Origin: Planctomycetota bacterium | GTDB taxonomy: Bacteria; Planctomycetota; Phycisphaerae; UBA1845; UTPLA1 | Reading direction: 5' to 3' | DNA length: 64,000 bases | Assembly: GCA_003576905.1 (NCBI GenBank) | Contig: QEVG01000011.1 | Coordinates: forward strand, 1-64,000 | Shown: positions 1 through 9,632 of the stretch, piece after piece | How the letters are laid out: every line of letters starts with the position of its first letter | How positions within the stretch are numbered: position 1 is the stretch's first letter | The notes under the pieces: generated by a model | Databases searched by the model: none | Told to the model about the DNA's origin: nothing | The model's input: only the letters and a program-made list of their open reading frames with translations | Made by a program: the position numbers and the translations under genes

Positions 1-679
1 TGCCGTTGGCCTGCATGTGCCGATACTGTACGCGCGGAAAGGTATGCGTATAGACCAGCTTCATCTCGGCCACCTCGGGCCAGGTCTCGCGGTACTTCTG
101 ATAGATATACCTCCGGACATGGCTCTCCTTGGCATCGCGCACGCCGGCGATCTTGTAACCCATGAGGGCCATCATCAGCCCGGCGACGTGGTGCGAGCCA
201 TAGTGACACAAGGCGACGTACAGCCCCTTGCCGCGCGCGAGGGCGTCGTCGGCGTAGTGCCGGTTCTTGATCTTGATCCGGTTGAGAAGCTTGCCGCGGG
301 GGATGCGGTCCATGATGGTGTAGAACATCTTGTCGCAGCGCACCCGCATGAAGTACCGCTGGACGTGGCGGCGGCGCAGCGCTTCGGGCATCTTGTCACC
401 GAAGAGGCTCTTGAGCTTGCGGTGGACGCGCCCGCGCCGGCGGTAATCCACAAGGTATTCGCAGAAGCCGAAGATCCGGCCAAGGCGGTACAGCCCGGAC
501 ATTCCCAGGCACCGGGCATAAAGCACGAGAAACCCGCGTACGAAGCCGATACGCAGACGCACCGACCACGGGATGGGGCGATCCGGCTGGGAGCCGGCGG
601 ACTGCGAAGCGTCCTCATGCCCCGCTTCCTCCCGGAGCGGGGACTCTTCCATCTCAACTGCGAAGTCCTGACTCGCCAT
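1..679 (-). CDS. Lipid A-type acyltransferase (LpxL/HtrB-like), partial
   Basis: The reading frame starts with ATG at 679 and stays open to the left edge, giving about 226 residues of an N-terminal part. After a variable acidic first 40 residues there is a hydrophobic stretch (IGFVRGFLVLYARCLGMSGLY) and then the arrangement of Kdo-lipid A late acyltransferases. The segment LCHYGSHHVAG sits where the family has its catalytic histidine motif (HxGxWE type), so the histidine is present but the acidic partner is not in the usual spot. Members transfer fatty acyl chains to lipid A precursors at the inner membrane. The C-terminal half lies outside the window. The call rests on pattern recognition and is moderately sure. 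Confidence 0.6.
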   Translation of the reverse strand, partial: MASQDFAVEMEESPLREEAGHEDASQSAGSQPDRPIPWSVRLRIGFVRGFLVLYARCLGMSGLYRLGRIFGFCEYLVDYRRRGRVHRKLKSLFGDKMPEALRRRHVQRYFMRVRCDKMFYTIMDRIPRGKLLNRIKIKNRHYADDALARGKGLYVALCHYGSHHVAGLMMALMGYKIAGVRDAKESHVRRYIYQKYRETWPEVAEMKLVYTHTFPRVQYRHMQANG

Positions 680-797
680 GCGAGGAGAGTATATCGGCGC
701 CCGCGACTTTCGCCCAAACCATCCGGGAGTCGCGTCGCCGAGGGGCGCGCGTTTCCCGCCTGAATGAACGTCCGGACTCGGCCCCGCGCGAGCAGGC

Positions 798-825
798 CCG
801 CCGCGCCGGCGATCCGGCGCGGCGG
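798..825. terminator. Perfect 12-bp GC hairpin downstream of the EF-G-like gene
   Basis: CCGCCGCGCCGG at 798-809 is followed by a four-base loop and its exact complement at 814-825. It lies just past the stop of the gene that ends at 835 on the minus strand. No U-run follows on that strand, so it may act as a mRNA 3' stabiliser or a non-canonical terminator. Confidence 0.4.
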
Positions 826-834
826 CGAAAAGTG

Positions 835-2865
835 CTATTCGTCCTCGTCCTTGTGGGGCTTGTACGCCGCGATGACCGCCTGGGCTTCGTTGGCCGGCAC
901 CGGCTCGTAGTGCGAAAACTCCATGCTGTAGCTGCCCTTGCCGCCGGAAATGGAGCTGAGCCGCGAGTGATAATCGGCGACCCTGGCGAGGGGCACTTGG
1001 GCTTTGATGACTGTCAGGTTGCCGGGCAGCATGTCCTGGCCGCTGGGGCGGCCGCGGCGCTGGGCGAGGTCCCCGGTGATGTCGCCGACATTGTCGGAGG
1101 GAACCGTCACTTCGATATCGACGATGGGTTCGAGCAGCACGGGCTTGGCCTTGAGCACAGCGTCCTTGAAGGCGTACTTCCCGGCGGTCTTGAATGCGAC
1201 TTCCTTGGAATCGACGGGGTGATGCTTGCCGTCGGTGATCATCACCTTGATGTCCTGAAGCGGGAATCCGGCGATCGCGCCCTGCTGCATGAGTTCCATG
1301 ACGCCTTTCTTGATGGCGGGCTCGAACTGACCGGGGATGGACCCGCCGAAGATGTCCCACGACCATTCGAGCGGCTGCTCGCTGCCGCGCGGCAGGGGTT
1401 CGACCTTCAGATAGACCTCGCCGAACTGACCCGCGCCGCCGGTCTGCTTCTTGTGGCGATGATGCCCCTCGGCCGGCGCGGTGATGGTTTCGCGGTAGGG
1501 GATCTTCGGCGGCTTGGTGTTCACGTCGAGCTTGTAGAGCTTGTGCATCTTCGAGAGGATCACACGGAGGTGCAGGTCGCCGACTCCGCTGATGACCAGT
1601 TCGTGGGTCTGGGCGTCGTGGGTCGCCTTGAAGCACGGATCGCAGTCGGTGAAGCGCCGCACGGCGTCGGAGATCTTTGACTCCTCGCCGCGGGCCTTGG
1701 GCTCCAAGGCAAGCGAATACATTGGATTCGGAAACTTCGGCGGAGCAATCCGCCCCTCGGTCGTATGATCGAAGACGGTGTCGCCGATGTGCAGATCGAG
1801 CTTGGCGACGGCGAAGATGTCGCCGCCGATGCCCTCGTCGATCTCCTTGTGATCGTGGCCCTGGAACTTGAGCAGGTGGCCCGGGCGGACGCCCTTCTTT
1901 TCGCCTGATGTCGTCAGGTTGGCATCGGGCTTGAGGCGGCCGGAGAAGCCGCGGATATAGGCGTACTTGATGTTGCTTTTCGGCTCGATGGAGACTTTGA
2001 AAACCTGGCCGCAGAAGCTGTTGCCCTGGGGAATGGGCTTCTCCTCGCCGCCGACGATCAGCATGCGCTGCTTGCCTCCCGCCGGGGACGGCGCGCAGCT
2101 CGCCACGAAGCTGAGGAGCTCTTTCACGCCCACGCCCGACCGGGCATTGGTGAACAGTACCGGGACGATCTTGCCTTCAGCGACGGCCTTGGGCAGATTG
2201 GCCCGCACTTCATCGACCGGAAGCGAGCCATCCTCGAAGTAGCGGTTCATCAGGGCGTCGTCGACTTCGGCAACACGTTCGACGATGTTCGTGTGGCATT
2301 CGGCCACATTGAGAATATCGGAGTCGCCGGTGTCATTCGCCAGGCAGTCGATCACCGACTTCTTGCCGCCGGCCGGAAGATTGAACGGCGTAAGCTGGCT
2401 GCCGAACGCGGCCTGAAGGTTGGCGACGAGATCAGCAAGGTCGGCGTTCTCCGAATCGATCCGGTTGATGACGATGATCCGGGCCAGGCCCAGGTTCTTG
2501 GCCTGGTCCCGCATGCGGCGGGTGTTGACCTGTATCCCCGCGGCGGCGTTCACGACCACCATCGCCGTCTCGACCGCGGCGAGCGAGGCGATGGCCGGGC
2601 CGATGAAGTCGGGCGAACCGGGCGTGTCGATGATGTTGAGCAGCTTTCCGTCGACCGAGAGGTTCATCACATGGGATTCGATCGAGCAACTGCGTTCCTT
2701 TTCCTCGTCGTCGGTGTCGAGATGGCTGGTCTTGTCCGCGACGCTGCCGAGCCGACTCGTCACGCCGGTCCCATGCAGGAACGCCTCGCAGAGACTTGTC
2801 TTGCCCGCGCCACTGTGGCCGACGAGGGCGACATTTCGAATGTCCTTCTCCGTGTAACTGGGCAT
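835..2865 (-). CDS. Elongation factor G-like translational GTPase (EF-G2-type paralog)
   Basis: A 676-residue protein with the full domain order of EF-G: G domain from the N-terminus, then domain II, and C-terminal domains III to V (QTGGAGQFGEVYLKVEPL is the typical domain IV entry). The P-loop is GHSGAGKTS, unlike the AHIDAGKTT of the main factor, and the G4 motif is NRID. The G3 motif reads DTPGSPDF, so the catalytic histidine of DTPGHVDF is a serine. This fits the secondary EF-G-like group seen in many bacteria rather than the housekeeping fusA, and no rpsL, rpsG or tuf neighbours are present. It likely acts on the ribosome, but its exact role is unknown. Start chosen at the ATG 2865 just before YTEKDIRNVALVGHSG. 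Confidence 0.85.
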   Translation of the reverse strand: MPSYTEKDIRNVALVGHSGAGKTSLCEAFLHGTGVTSRLGSVADKTSHLDTDDEEKERSCSIESHVMNLSVDGKLLNIIDTPGSPDFIGPAIASLAAVETAMVVVNAAAGIQVNTRRMRDQAKNLGLARIIVINRIDSENADLADLVANLQAAFGSQLTPFNLPAGGKKSVIDCLANDTGDSDILNVAECHTNIVERVAEVDDALMNRYFEDGSLPVDEVRANLPKAVAEGKIVPVLFTNARSGVGVKELLSFVASCAPSPAGGKQRMLIVGGEEKPIPQGNSFCGQVFKVSIEPKSNIKYAYIRGFSGRLKPDANLTTSGEKKGVRPGHLLKFQGHDHKEIDEGIGGDIFAVAKLDLHIGDTVFDHTTEGRIAPPKFPNPMYSLALEPKARGEESKISDAVRRFTDCDPCFKATHDAQTHELVISGVGDLHLRVILSKMHKLYKLDVNTKPPKIPYRETITAPAEGHHRHKKQTGGAGQFGEVYLKVEPLPRGSEQPLEWSWDIFGGSIPGQFEPAIKKGVMELMQQGAIAGFPLQDIKVMITDGKHHPVDSKEVAFKTAGKYAFKDAVLKAKPVLLEPIVDIEVTVPSDNVGDITGDLAQRRGRPSGQDMLPGNLTVIKAQVPLARVADYHSRLSSISGGKGSYSMEFSHYEPVPANEAQAVIAAYKPHKDEDE

Positions 2866-3054
2866 GGTGCCTCCGCCTCGTGATTCTGAGCGACAGATGC
2901 CTGCGACAACTGCTCATGGCGGCGCCGTGCGGCCGCTCCACGGACCGTGGCGCGCAGAACCCGAATGGTAGCCCAAGCCCCGAATCGCGACAAGACGGCG
3001 CCGCCCCGCAGCCCACGTATGAGCCGCGCCTTTTTCACTCGCGCCCGGTGGTAA

Positions 3055-3897
3055 TCAGCGTTCGGCCCACCCCACCTGCGCCATCGCCGGAATCCGCAAT
3101 ACGTCGCCCCTTCGGAAAGACTCCACCCCCGCCAGCACGTCGCGCCGCACGGCTTCGCGCTGGGAGTCGGTCAGCCCTTGCAGAACGGGGCGCAGGCTGC
3201 AACTCATCTCGCACATCATGCGCCAGTATTCCTCGCCGTCGCGGGCGAAGGTCGACAGCGGCACCGGCTCGACGCCGACGCGCCCGAATCCCGCCGCCTT
3301 CAGCGCCGCATCGAGCTGCCCAGGGGCCGAAAGCTGCGCCATGCCCGGCCTGGTCGGGTCCATCGGCGGAAGGTCCACCTGCCGGGTCAACGCCGTGTTG
3401 ATGATCTTGAAGCCCGGAGAGTTTTCCATCGGCGTCCACGTGCTCATCGCCAGGCGGCCGCCCGGCCTGAGAAAGCCGCGCATCCGCGCGAGTACGGCCG
3501 CCACGTCGGCGCAGAAGATGAAGGACCATCGGCCGCAGACCGCGTCGAGGGAGCCGGGCGGCACCTCGACCTCCTCGGCCGCGCAGACCTGGAAATCGAT
3601 GTTGGCAAGCCCGAAGCCTTCGGCCCGGGCGCGCGCCGTCTCGACCATCTCGGCGGCGGGATCGACGGCGAGGACGCGGCCGGCCGGTCCGACGCGATCG
3701 GCGACGGCGATGGCCGGGTCGCCGATGCCGCACCCGACGTCGAGGACGCGATGGCCGGGTGCCAGATTCATGGCATGAACGATGCGGTGCGTGACCGGCC
3801 ATGAGAAGGCGATGATGTGGGCCTCCCAGTGCCGCCAGCCGGGGGCGGCGCGGGACCACTCGTGGATAATACGCTGACGAGTGTTGTCGAGAGTCAT
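3055..3897 (-). CDS. Class I SAM-dependent methyltransferase
   Basis: A 280-residue protein starting at the ATG at 3897 (MTLDNTRQRI). Motif I of the Rossmann fold is VLDVGCGIGDPAIAVA at about residue 50, followed by the acidic motif II residue in LAVDPAAEMV. The middle has the Methyltransf_11 style (LDAVCGRWSFIFCAD, then FLRPGGRLAMSTW). It resembles ubiquinone/menaquinone and small-molecule methyltransferases, but nothing here fixes the substrate. It stands alone, with more than 150 bases to its minus-strand neighbours on both sides. A longer in-frame extension upstream to 3951 lacks family features and was not used. Confidence 0.85.
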   Translation of the reverse strand: MTLDNTRQRIIHEWSRAAPGWRHWEAHIIAFSWPVTHRIVHAMNLAPGHRVLDVGCGIGDPAIAVADRVGPAGRVLAVDPAAEMVETARARAEGFGLANIDFQVCAAEEVEVPPGSLDAVCGRWSFIFCADVAAVLARMRGFLRPGGRLAMSTWTPMENSPGFKIINTALTRQVDLPPMDPTRPGMAQLSAPGQLDAALKAAGFGRVGVEPVPLSTFARDGEEYWRMMCEMSCSLRPVLQGLTDSQREAVRRDVLAGVESFRRGDVLRIPAMAQVGWAER

Positions 3898-3992
3898 AGA
3901 GGCCTGCGAGTGCCGCTGATCAAATCGAAGTGCGGGGGCAAAGCACACCATTTATCGCTCTTCGCGATTTGCCATTCGTCCTTTTCAGCTTC

Positions 3993-6701
3993 CTATGCCG
4001 CTTCCTTGGACTTCTGCCCTTCGGCCTTGATCTTCAGGGCGACCTTTCGCCCGTCGCGGATGACGGTCACATCGATGACATCGCCCGGCTTGTATTTGCG
4101 GAGCGCGTCCATGTACGAGTAGACGTCGGTCACCTTGGTATCACCGATCTTGTAGATGCGGTCGTCGTCTTTCATTCCGGCGTTGGCCGCCGGGCCGTTT
4201 TCCACAACGCCGGTGATCTCGTAGCCTTCGCCCTCGGTCTCGCCGTAGGACGGCATGATGCCGAGCCGCACCGGCGGCATCGGCGTGCTCGTCACGTCGT
4301 CGGACATGTTCGCATGCGGATCTTCCTTCGGTTCGGCCTTAGGCCTCTTCGGCGCCGCCTGGTGGGATTCGCCATGGGAAGGCGTTGGGGGGTGCCTTGC
4401 CGTCGGCTTCCTTTCATCCGTATTCGATGGCCCGTGAGCGATCTTCATCTTTGCCTGCGGTGTCGACCGACCTGGTCCGAAACTCAGGGAGAACTCGGCG
4501 CTGTTTCCTTCGCTCTTTGAAAAAGTAATCGACGTGCGAAGCGTCCTTGCACCTTCCGTACTGAGTTCACCGACCATGGAACTCATGTCGTCGCACATCT
4601 TCAGATAGAGGGACCGCTCGATTCTACTGAACTTCAGGGTCAAGCCCTCCGGCACAATGCTCAGGCTGTACGACACGTCACGACCAGCCAATCTTTCACG
4701 GAGCACTGTCCAGTTTGCGTAGGCGTTCACCACTTCCATCAGGCTCGACGCGTCTGAAGACGCATGCGGTTCCCGTGGTTGGCCGAACTGAATGTTCCGA
4801 GCCAGGCGCTGACCATCTCGAATCACCACGGATTCCGCTCTATCACCCTGCTTCAGTTCGCCGAGCACCGCCATCAAGTCCTCAATGCCGCCGATGCTCC
4901 TGCCGCCGAGGCGCACGAGCTTGTCGCCCGCCTTTAGGCCCGCGCGTGCCGCTGGCATGTCATCCATGACCTCCGCGATCAGCACCCCGTCCGTCACGGA
5001 AAGGTCCGGCTGGATTCCCAGACGCACGCGGTCGCCGCCCGGCCCGCCATGAGCGGCCGCTCCGGCAGGGGTTTCCTCGCCCGGCGCCGCCGCGGCCATC
5101 CTGTCCTTTTTCTGTTCGTCGCCGTCCTCCGGGCGCCCGATGCGCGGGCTGCGGTTGTCCTTGACGAACTTCGGCGGCGCCTCGGCCGCGTCGAGGGCGT
5201 CGATGATGTCCGCGGCGAGCTTGGCGATCCGCATCGAGCCCTCGATGTTCAGCAGGGGCGTGTCGTCGTCGGGCTGGTGGTACTGCCGGTGGAGCCCCGT
5301 GAAGAAAAAGAGCACGGGGATGTTCTTCACGTAGAAACTGGTGTGGTCGCTCGGCCCGCGCCCGCCGCCCCCGTCCTTGACCTTCAGGCCGTGGCCGGCG
5401 GCAATCCGGCGGACCAGGTCCTCGAAGCCTCCGGTGCGCATGCCGCCGACCTCGAGCGTGTCCTTGCGCAGCCGCCCGACCATGTCAAAATTCAGCATGG
5501 CAACCATCTTTTTCACATTGATCGGGGCGTGCTCCACGAAGTGCTTCGAGCCGAGAAGTCCGCGCTCTTCGCCGGTAAAGAGAACCAGACAGAGCGACCG
5601 GTTCGGCGGCCGCCCCCGGGCGAAGGCATCGGCCAGGGTCATGACGAGTGCCGTTCCACTGGCATTGTCGTCAGCCCCGTTGCTGATGTCCTTTTCGGGG
5701 TCAAAGCCCTCTTCGCCCTTGCGCCGGATGCCGAGATGGTCGTAGTGTCCCCCGGCCACGATGTATTCATCGGCGTTCGGCCCAGTTCCCGGGATGATTC
5801 CCACGACATTTCGCACCGGGCTTTCGACCGACTCGATGTTCACCCGGCCGCGGACGCGAACGCCCTCCAGCGGCGCAGACATCGGCCGGCGCGTCTCGTC
5901 TATTTTCTTTTCGATCTCGGCCAGGCCGGGCAGTCCGCCCGCCTCGAGCATGCGATCCGCCATTTCACGGCGAATGTGCAGCATCGGAACGCCGTACGAA
6001 GGCGGCGTAAACCCGAAGGCCGCGCCGCTCGACTCGTCGAATGGATACAGCGTGTCGCCGTCTTCGTCGAACGTCGGATTCACGACGAGGATCGCCGCCG
6101 CGTCGCGGGCATTGGCCCGGCTCGACTTGGTGCGGAAGCTCATGTCGGTCTGCGTGAACTCCTCAAACCGCGGCGCGCGGCGGAGAACCAGCACGACCTT
6201 GTCGGCCACGTCGAGGTCCTTGTAGTCGTTGTAGTCGTGCTCCTCGCTGACGATTCCGTAGCCCGCGAACACGACTTCGCCTGAAAAGGAGCCGGTCCCC
6301 GAAAACGGAAACGGCCGATAGTCGACGTCGAGCCGCGCGACCGTCGTCGGCGCCCGGCCTTCGACACCGAGCTTGAGCCGCGTACCTGGCGCGATTCGCT
6401 TCCACAGCTTGAGCGTAAAGTTCTGGAAGTAGGTTCCGTCGTCGCCGCCGGGCTGTACGCCGGCCTTTTCAAACTCGGCGGCGATGAACTCCGCGGCCTT
6501 GTCGATGCCCGGCTGGCCGGTGCCCCGGCCCTCGAGTTCGTCGCTGGCCAGATGATCGACGCGCTGAAGGAAGACCGCCTCGGAGAAAAGACTTTCGTCA
6601 TCCGATCGCCGGTCGGCGGCAAGAGCCGATGCGGAGGCGGCCATTGCCAGAACACAGAACAGGGAACATTGCCGGAGGGCTCGGAACAAGGGAGAAGTCA
6701 T
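3993..6701 (-). CDS. Exported M28 zinc aminopeptidase with two PDZ domains
   Basis: A 902-residue protein with a signal peptide at the start (LFCVLAMAASASALAA). Zinc ligands of the M28 family are visible: GGHYDHLG, then DDNASG, then FTGEERGLLGSKHF, and a last histidine in RQYHQPDDD. A protease-associated insert precedes the catalytic core. A first PDZ domain follows (AARAGLKAGDKLVRLGG), and a second closes the C-terminus (AANAGMKDDDRIYKIGDTKV). The ATG at 6701 has GGAGTAATAAA directly upstream, which decides this start over a longer in-frame extension. It should hydrolyse peptides in the periplasm, with the PDZ domains binding partners or substrates. Lysine-rich end may be flexible. Confidence 0.88.
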   Translation of the reverse strand: MTSPLFRALRQCSLFCVLAMAASASALAADRRSDDESLFSEAVFLQRVDHLASDELEGRGTGQPGIDKAAEFIAAEFEKAGVQPGGDDGTYFQNFTLKLWKRIAPGTRLKLGVEGRAPTTVARLDVDYRPFPFSGTGSFSGEVVFAGYGIVSEEHDYNDYKDLDVADKVVLVLRRAPRFEEFTQTDMSFRTKSSRANARDAAAILVVNPTFDEDGDTLYPFDESSGAAFGFTPPSYGVPMLHIRREMADRMLEAGGLPGLAEIEKKIDETRRPMSAPLEGVRVRGRVNIESVESPVRNVVGIIPGTGPNADEYIVAGGHYDHLGIRRKGEEGFDPEKDISNGADDNASGTALVMTLADAFARGRPPNRSLCLVLFTGEERGLLGSKHFVEHAPINVKKMVAMLNFDMVGRLRKDTLEVGGMRTGGFEDLVRRIAAGHGLKVKDGGGGRGPSDHTSFYVKNIPVLFFFTGLHRQYHQPDDDTPLLNIEGSMRIAKLAADIIDALDAAEAPPKFVKDNRSPRIGRPEDGDEQKKDRMAAAAPGEETPAGAAAHGGPGGDRVRLGIQPDLSVTDGVLIAEVMDDMPAARAGLKAGDKLVRLGGRSIGGIEDLMAVLGELKQGDRAESVVIRDGQRLARNIQFGQPREPHASSDASSLMEVVNAYANWTVLRERLAGRDVSYSLSIVPEGLTLKFSRIERSLYLKMCDDMSSMVGELSTEGARTLRTSITFSKSEGNSAEFSLSFGPGRSTPQAKMKIAHGPSNTDERKPTARHPPTPSHGESHQAAPKRPKAEPKEDPHANMSDDVTSTPMPPVRLGIMPSYGETEGEGYEITGVVENGPAANAGMKDDDRIYKIGDTKVTDVYSYMDALRKYKPGDVIDVTVIRDGRKVALKIKAEGQKSKEAA

Positions 6702-6933
6702 TTTATTACTCCATGCGGCCGCCGTGCGCCCCCGGGGTGTGAACCGCCCGATTCGCGGATGCCGGCCGTCGCCGGAACAGGCTGCCGAAAACGTGACGGA
6801 CCGATTGTAGCTCCCCGCGGCGTCGACTCGCAAACAGGATCGGCGATCCGGCCGCACGGGCGGAGAAATGCCCCATCCGTTTTCCGGGTATATCGGAGCC
6901 GGCGCCGGAATGACGCGTCCTGAACGGCGCGGG

Positions 6934-7944
6934 CTATTCGTCGGTGCCCAGGATGCTCCCGAGCCCAATGCCGCCGAGCAGCGAGCCTTCATCCTTCCGG
7001 CGGCCGTAGGCCCCGACGATGCGTCCGGCCAGCCGCGAGAACGGCAGCGACTGAAGCCATACGTTTCCCGGACCGGTCAGGGTCGCGAGAAACAGCCCCT
7101 CTCCCCCGAACAGGCTCGTCTTGATGCCGCCGGCCAGCTGGATGTCGTAGTCCACCGACGGCTGAAAGGCGACGAGGCAACCGGTGTCGAGACGCAGTTG
7201 CTCACCGGAGCCCAGTTCGCGCCGGATGATTGTTCCCCCTGCGTGCACGAAGGCCAGGCCGTCGCCTCGCACGCGCTGGAGAATGAACCCCTCGCCGCCG
7301 AAGAGACCTGCGCCGAGGCGCTTCTGAAAGGCGATATCGATCTGAACGCCGCGCGCGGCGCACAGGAACGCTTCCTTCTGGCAGAGCACTTCGCCCCCGA
7401 GGTGGGATACGTCCATGGGTACGATCTTGCCGGGATAAGGCGATGCAAAGGCGACCTTCTCGCGCTGCGATCCGACCGCCCCGAACGTCGTGAGAAAAAG
7501 CGATTCGCCGGTGATCATGCGCTTGCCGGCTTCGAAGAGCTTTCCGAAGAGACCCTGATTCTTCGACGGGTCTCCGAAGACCGTCTGCATCTGGATCCCC
7601 CGGGTCATGTACATCATCGCGCCGGCTTCGGCCACGACGACTTCGCCGGGATCGAGCGTGATTTCCACGAACTGCATGTCGTCGCCGAAGATCTCGTAGT
7701 CGATCTCATCCGCCATGCGTCCGGCAGGGCGGCCGATCGGCGGCGGCTTCATGCCCGGCGCGCCGCCGAGATACTCCGCGACAACGGCGACGTGGCGAGC
7801 CTTAACCCAGTCGGATAAGCCCGGGCCATAGATGAGCGCCTCGGGGCCGCCGGCGGCGGGCAACTGGCGGATCAGATCATCCCGGCTCATCGGCCCGACC
7901 GATTTTCCGTCCTTTACGTAATACCAACCAGAATCAATGGACAT
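6934..7944 (-). CDS. AIM24 / TIGR00266 family protein with N-terminal GYF_2 domain
   Basis: A 336-residue protein. The first 55 residues match the bacterial GYF_2 type ([18 protein letters not shown] and a later [13 protein letters not shown]), a likely peptide-binding module. The rest is the AIM24-type double-stranded beta-helix core of the TIGR00266 family, with many glycine turns ([28 protein letters not shown]). Bacterial members are of unknown function; the mitochondrial relative supports inner membrane organisation. The gene lies alone on the minus strand. The start ATG at 7944 gives a complete GYF domain. Confidence 0.82.
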   Translation of the reverse strand: MSIDSGWYYVKDGKSVGPMSRDDLIRQLPAAGGPEALIYGPGLSDWVKARHVAVVAEYLGGAPGMKPPPIGRPAGRMADEIDYEIFGDDMQFVEITLDPGEVVVAEAGAMMYMTRGIQMQTVFGDPSKNQGLFGKLFEAGKRMITGESLFLTTFGAVGSQREKVAFASPYPGKIVPMDVSHLGGEVLCQKEAFLCAARGVQIDIAFQKRLGAGLFGGEGFILQRVRGDGLAFVHAGGTIIRRELGSGEQLRLDTGCLVAFQPSVDYDIQLAGGIKTSLFGGEGLFLATLTGPGNVWLQSLPFSRLAGRIVGAYGRRKDEGSLLGGIGLGSILGTDE

Positions 7945-8109
7945 GCTTATGGCTCCTCCACCGTTTCAACGGGATCCTCGCGGGATCTTATCAGACGGCT
8001 GCGGGATTGCGCAAGAATAGCCTCACCGCCGCTACCGCAGGACCGATGGATATGACATCTTTCATGGGCGGGAAAGCCGCGCAGGAAGGACTCGAAGGGG
8101 AAAGAAGCT

Positions 8110-9057
8110 TTGCTACTTGTCAAATCAGCTCCCAAGGCTGCGCGCGCCTCCGGCGGACCCAGCTACCGAGTCCCCGCGCCAGGCGATGCACCCCGCCCCG
8201 CCGCACCGGCCGCAAGCGGTCAGGCTGCCGCCAGGCCGTCCTCGCCGATGCTCCTGATCGCGTTGGTATTGGGCCTCGGCGGGGGTTTATTCTACTACAG
8301 CAATCGCGCGGAGTACCTGCTGGGACAGATCGCCGCCGTGGCCATGACTCCGCTGGCGCTGCACGGCGTCTGGCGCGGGGGCTTCCGAAAAGCGGCGATG
8401 ATCCTCGTGCTGCTGGCGCTCGGGGCAGGTTTTGGATACCTGCGCGCAGGGGCCAATGCGCTCCTTGGACTCGCCGGACTTGGCGACGGCGGATTGACCA
8501 CTCCCGTCGCGGCTGTCTTTGCCCTGGGCATCTGGATCATCGCGTTCATGACGACCAAGTCGGTACGTGCGTCTTACATCGAGCGAACGAGGTTTCGCCG
8601 TGGCGCGGATCGGCTCGCGGGACTGATCGTCGGCATGACCGAGGGCGGGCTGATGGTGCTGACGCTCTGCTGGCTGGCGACCTCGCTCGAACCCTTTGGA
8701 CGGACGCTGATCGACAGCGGCGACACGGTGAAGGGCTCGCCGCGCCAGAAGGCGGGGCAGTCGATCGTGCGGCTTTCGCAGGAGGCGCGGATCGGCGTGC
8801 TGGGCGATCTGGTGCGAAAAACAAATCCCGTGGAGAAGATGCCGGCCCTTCGCGAGATGATCCGCGAGGCGAACCGGACGGGGGAGCTCAGGATGGACGA
8901 CCTCGACCCCGAGACCCTGCGGAAACTTCAGGACGTGCTCAAGAACGTCCCCGGCGCCGGGGGCGGAACTGACATCGGTACGGCACTTCAGGCCCGCAGG
9001 CCCGGAGGCGCCCCGCGCGGCCAGGCGGCGCGCGACAAGTCACGTCGCGGCAGATAA
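8110..9057 (+). CDS. CvpA-like multi-pass membrane protein
   Basis: A 315-residue protein read from a TTG at 8110 that follows a GGGGAAAG stretch. After a proline/alanine-rich cytoplasmic lead of about 45 residues there are four or so hydrophobic segments (LLIALVLGLGGGLFYY, AAMILVLLALGAGFGY, TPVAAVFALGIWIIAF, LIVGMTEGGLMVLTLCWLA). The spacing and the GMTEGG motif recall the CvpA family, members of which affect envelope and colicin V production. The C-terminal third is hydrophilic and ends in a basic tail. Family assignment is by pattern only. Confidence 0.6.
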   Translation: MLLVKSAPKAARASGGPSYRVPAPGDAPRPAAPAASGQAAARPSSPMLLIALVLGLGGGLFYYSNRAEYLLGQIAAVAMTPLALHGVWRGGFRKAAMILVLLALGAGFGYLRAGANALLGLAGLGDGGLTTPVAAVFALGIWIIAFMTTKSVRASYIERTRFRRGADRLAGLIVGMTEGGLMVLTLCWLATSLEPFGRTLIDSGDTVKGSPRQKAGQSIVRLSQEARIGVLGDLVRKTNPVEKMPALREMIREANRTGELRMDDLDPETLRKLQDVLKNVPGAGGGTDIGTALQARRPGGAPRGQAARDKSRRGR

Positions 9058-9166
9058 GACGATTCTCACTCAACGGGCAAGGGCGCTATTCCGCGGCGGG
9101 CGCAGCGGCGTCCGACTCCCCGCACCGCGGCCTCTGCCAATTCCGGATTGCCGGACGGATGGAGAA

Positions 9167-9616
9167 TCAACTCGCGGGCAGACGGTCCACCGCCGCCTTG
9201 AGGCCCGGCCAGTGGCGGTCGTAATGCTCGATGGCGGCCTCGTCGACCCATGTGCGCACCGGCGAGTCGATAAGCAGCTCGGCCGGCACGGCGCGGATCG
9301 CGGCGGCCAGTTTTTCTTCTGCGGCGCGGAGCTGCGGCACCAGCATGACGTAGGACATGCGCCGGTACTTGCGGAACACCTCGTCGTTGACCCGGTCGAA
9401 GTCGTAATCCGGGGGCTTCCGGCCCCCGGCAATTTCCGGCATGCGCTCGGCGGCCTCCGTGTCCCAGAAGACGAAGTGCCCGACAAGGTCGCGTACGTTC
9501 CACTTCGGCCCGACGCGCTCGCGCTCGGCGGCAGGGTCGTCAAAGCGATCGAGAGCGGCGCGCATGCGCATCACGCGTTCGTTGAATCTCTGGAGCAGGG
9601 CGTCGCGGACGTTCAT
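9167..9616 (-). CDS. DinB-like four-helix metal-binding protein
   Basis: A 149-residue helical protein. WNVRDLVGHFVFWDTE near residue 45 and EHYDRHWPGLK near the end supply the three histidines expected of the DinB/YfiT metal site. Such proteins often act as thiol-dependent transferases or hydrolases, but this member has no visible clue to its substrate. It ends 17 bases beyond the start of the stretch after the neighbouring exported protein gene, on the same strand, so the two may share a transcript. Confidence 0.65.
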   Translation of the reverse strand: MNVRDALLQRFNERVMRMRAALDRFDDPAAERERVGPKWNVRDLVGHFVFWDTEAAERMPEIAGGRKPPDYDFDRVNDEVFRKYRRMSYVMLVPQLRAAEEKLAAAIRAVPAELLIDSPVRTWVDEAAIEHYDRHWPGLKAAVDRLPAS

Positions 9617-9632
9617 GGTTCTCCCAAGGGCA

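Noticed and set aside
17-763. Long plus-strand frame over the left-edge acyltransferase
   Set aside because: It is a frame shadow of the minus-strand gene at 1-679 and lacks any domain pattern.
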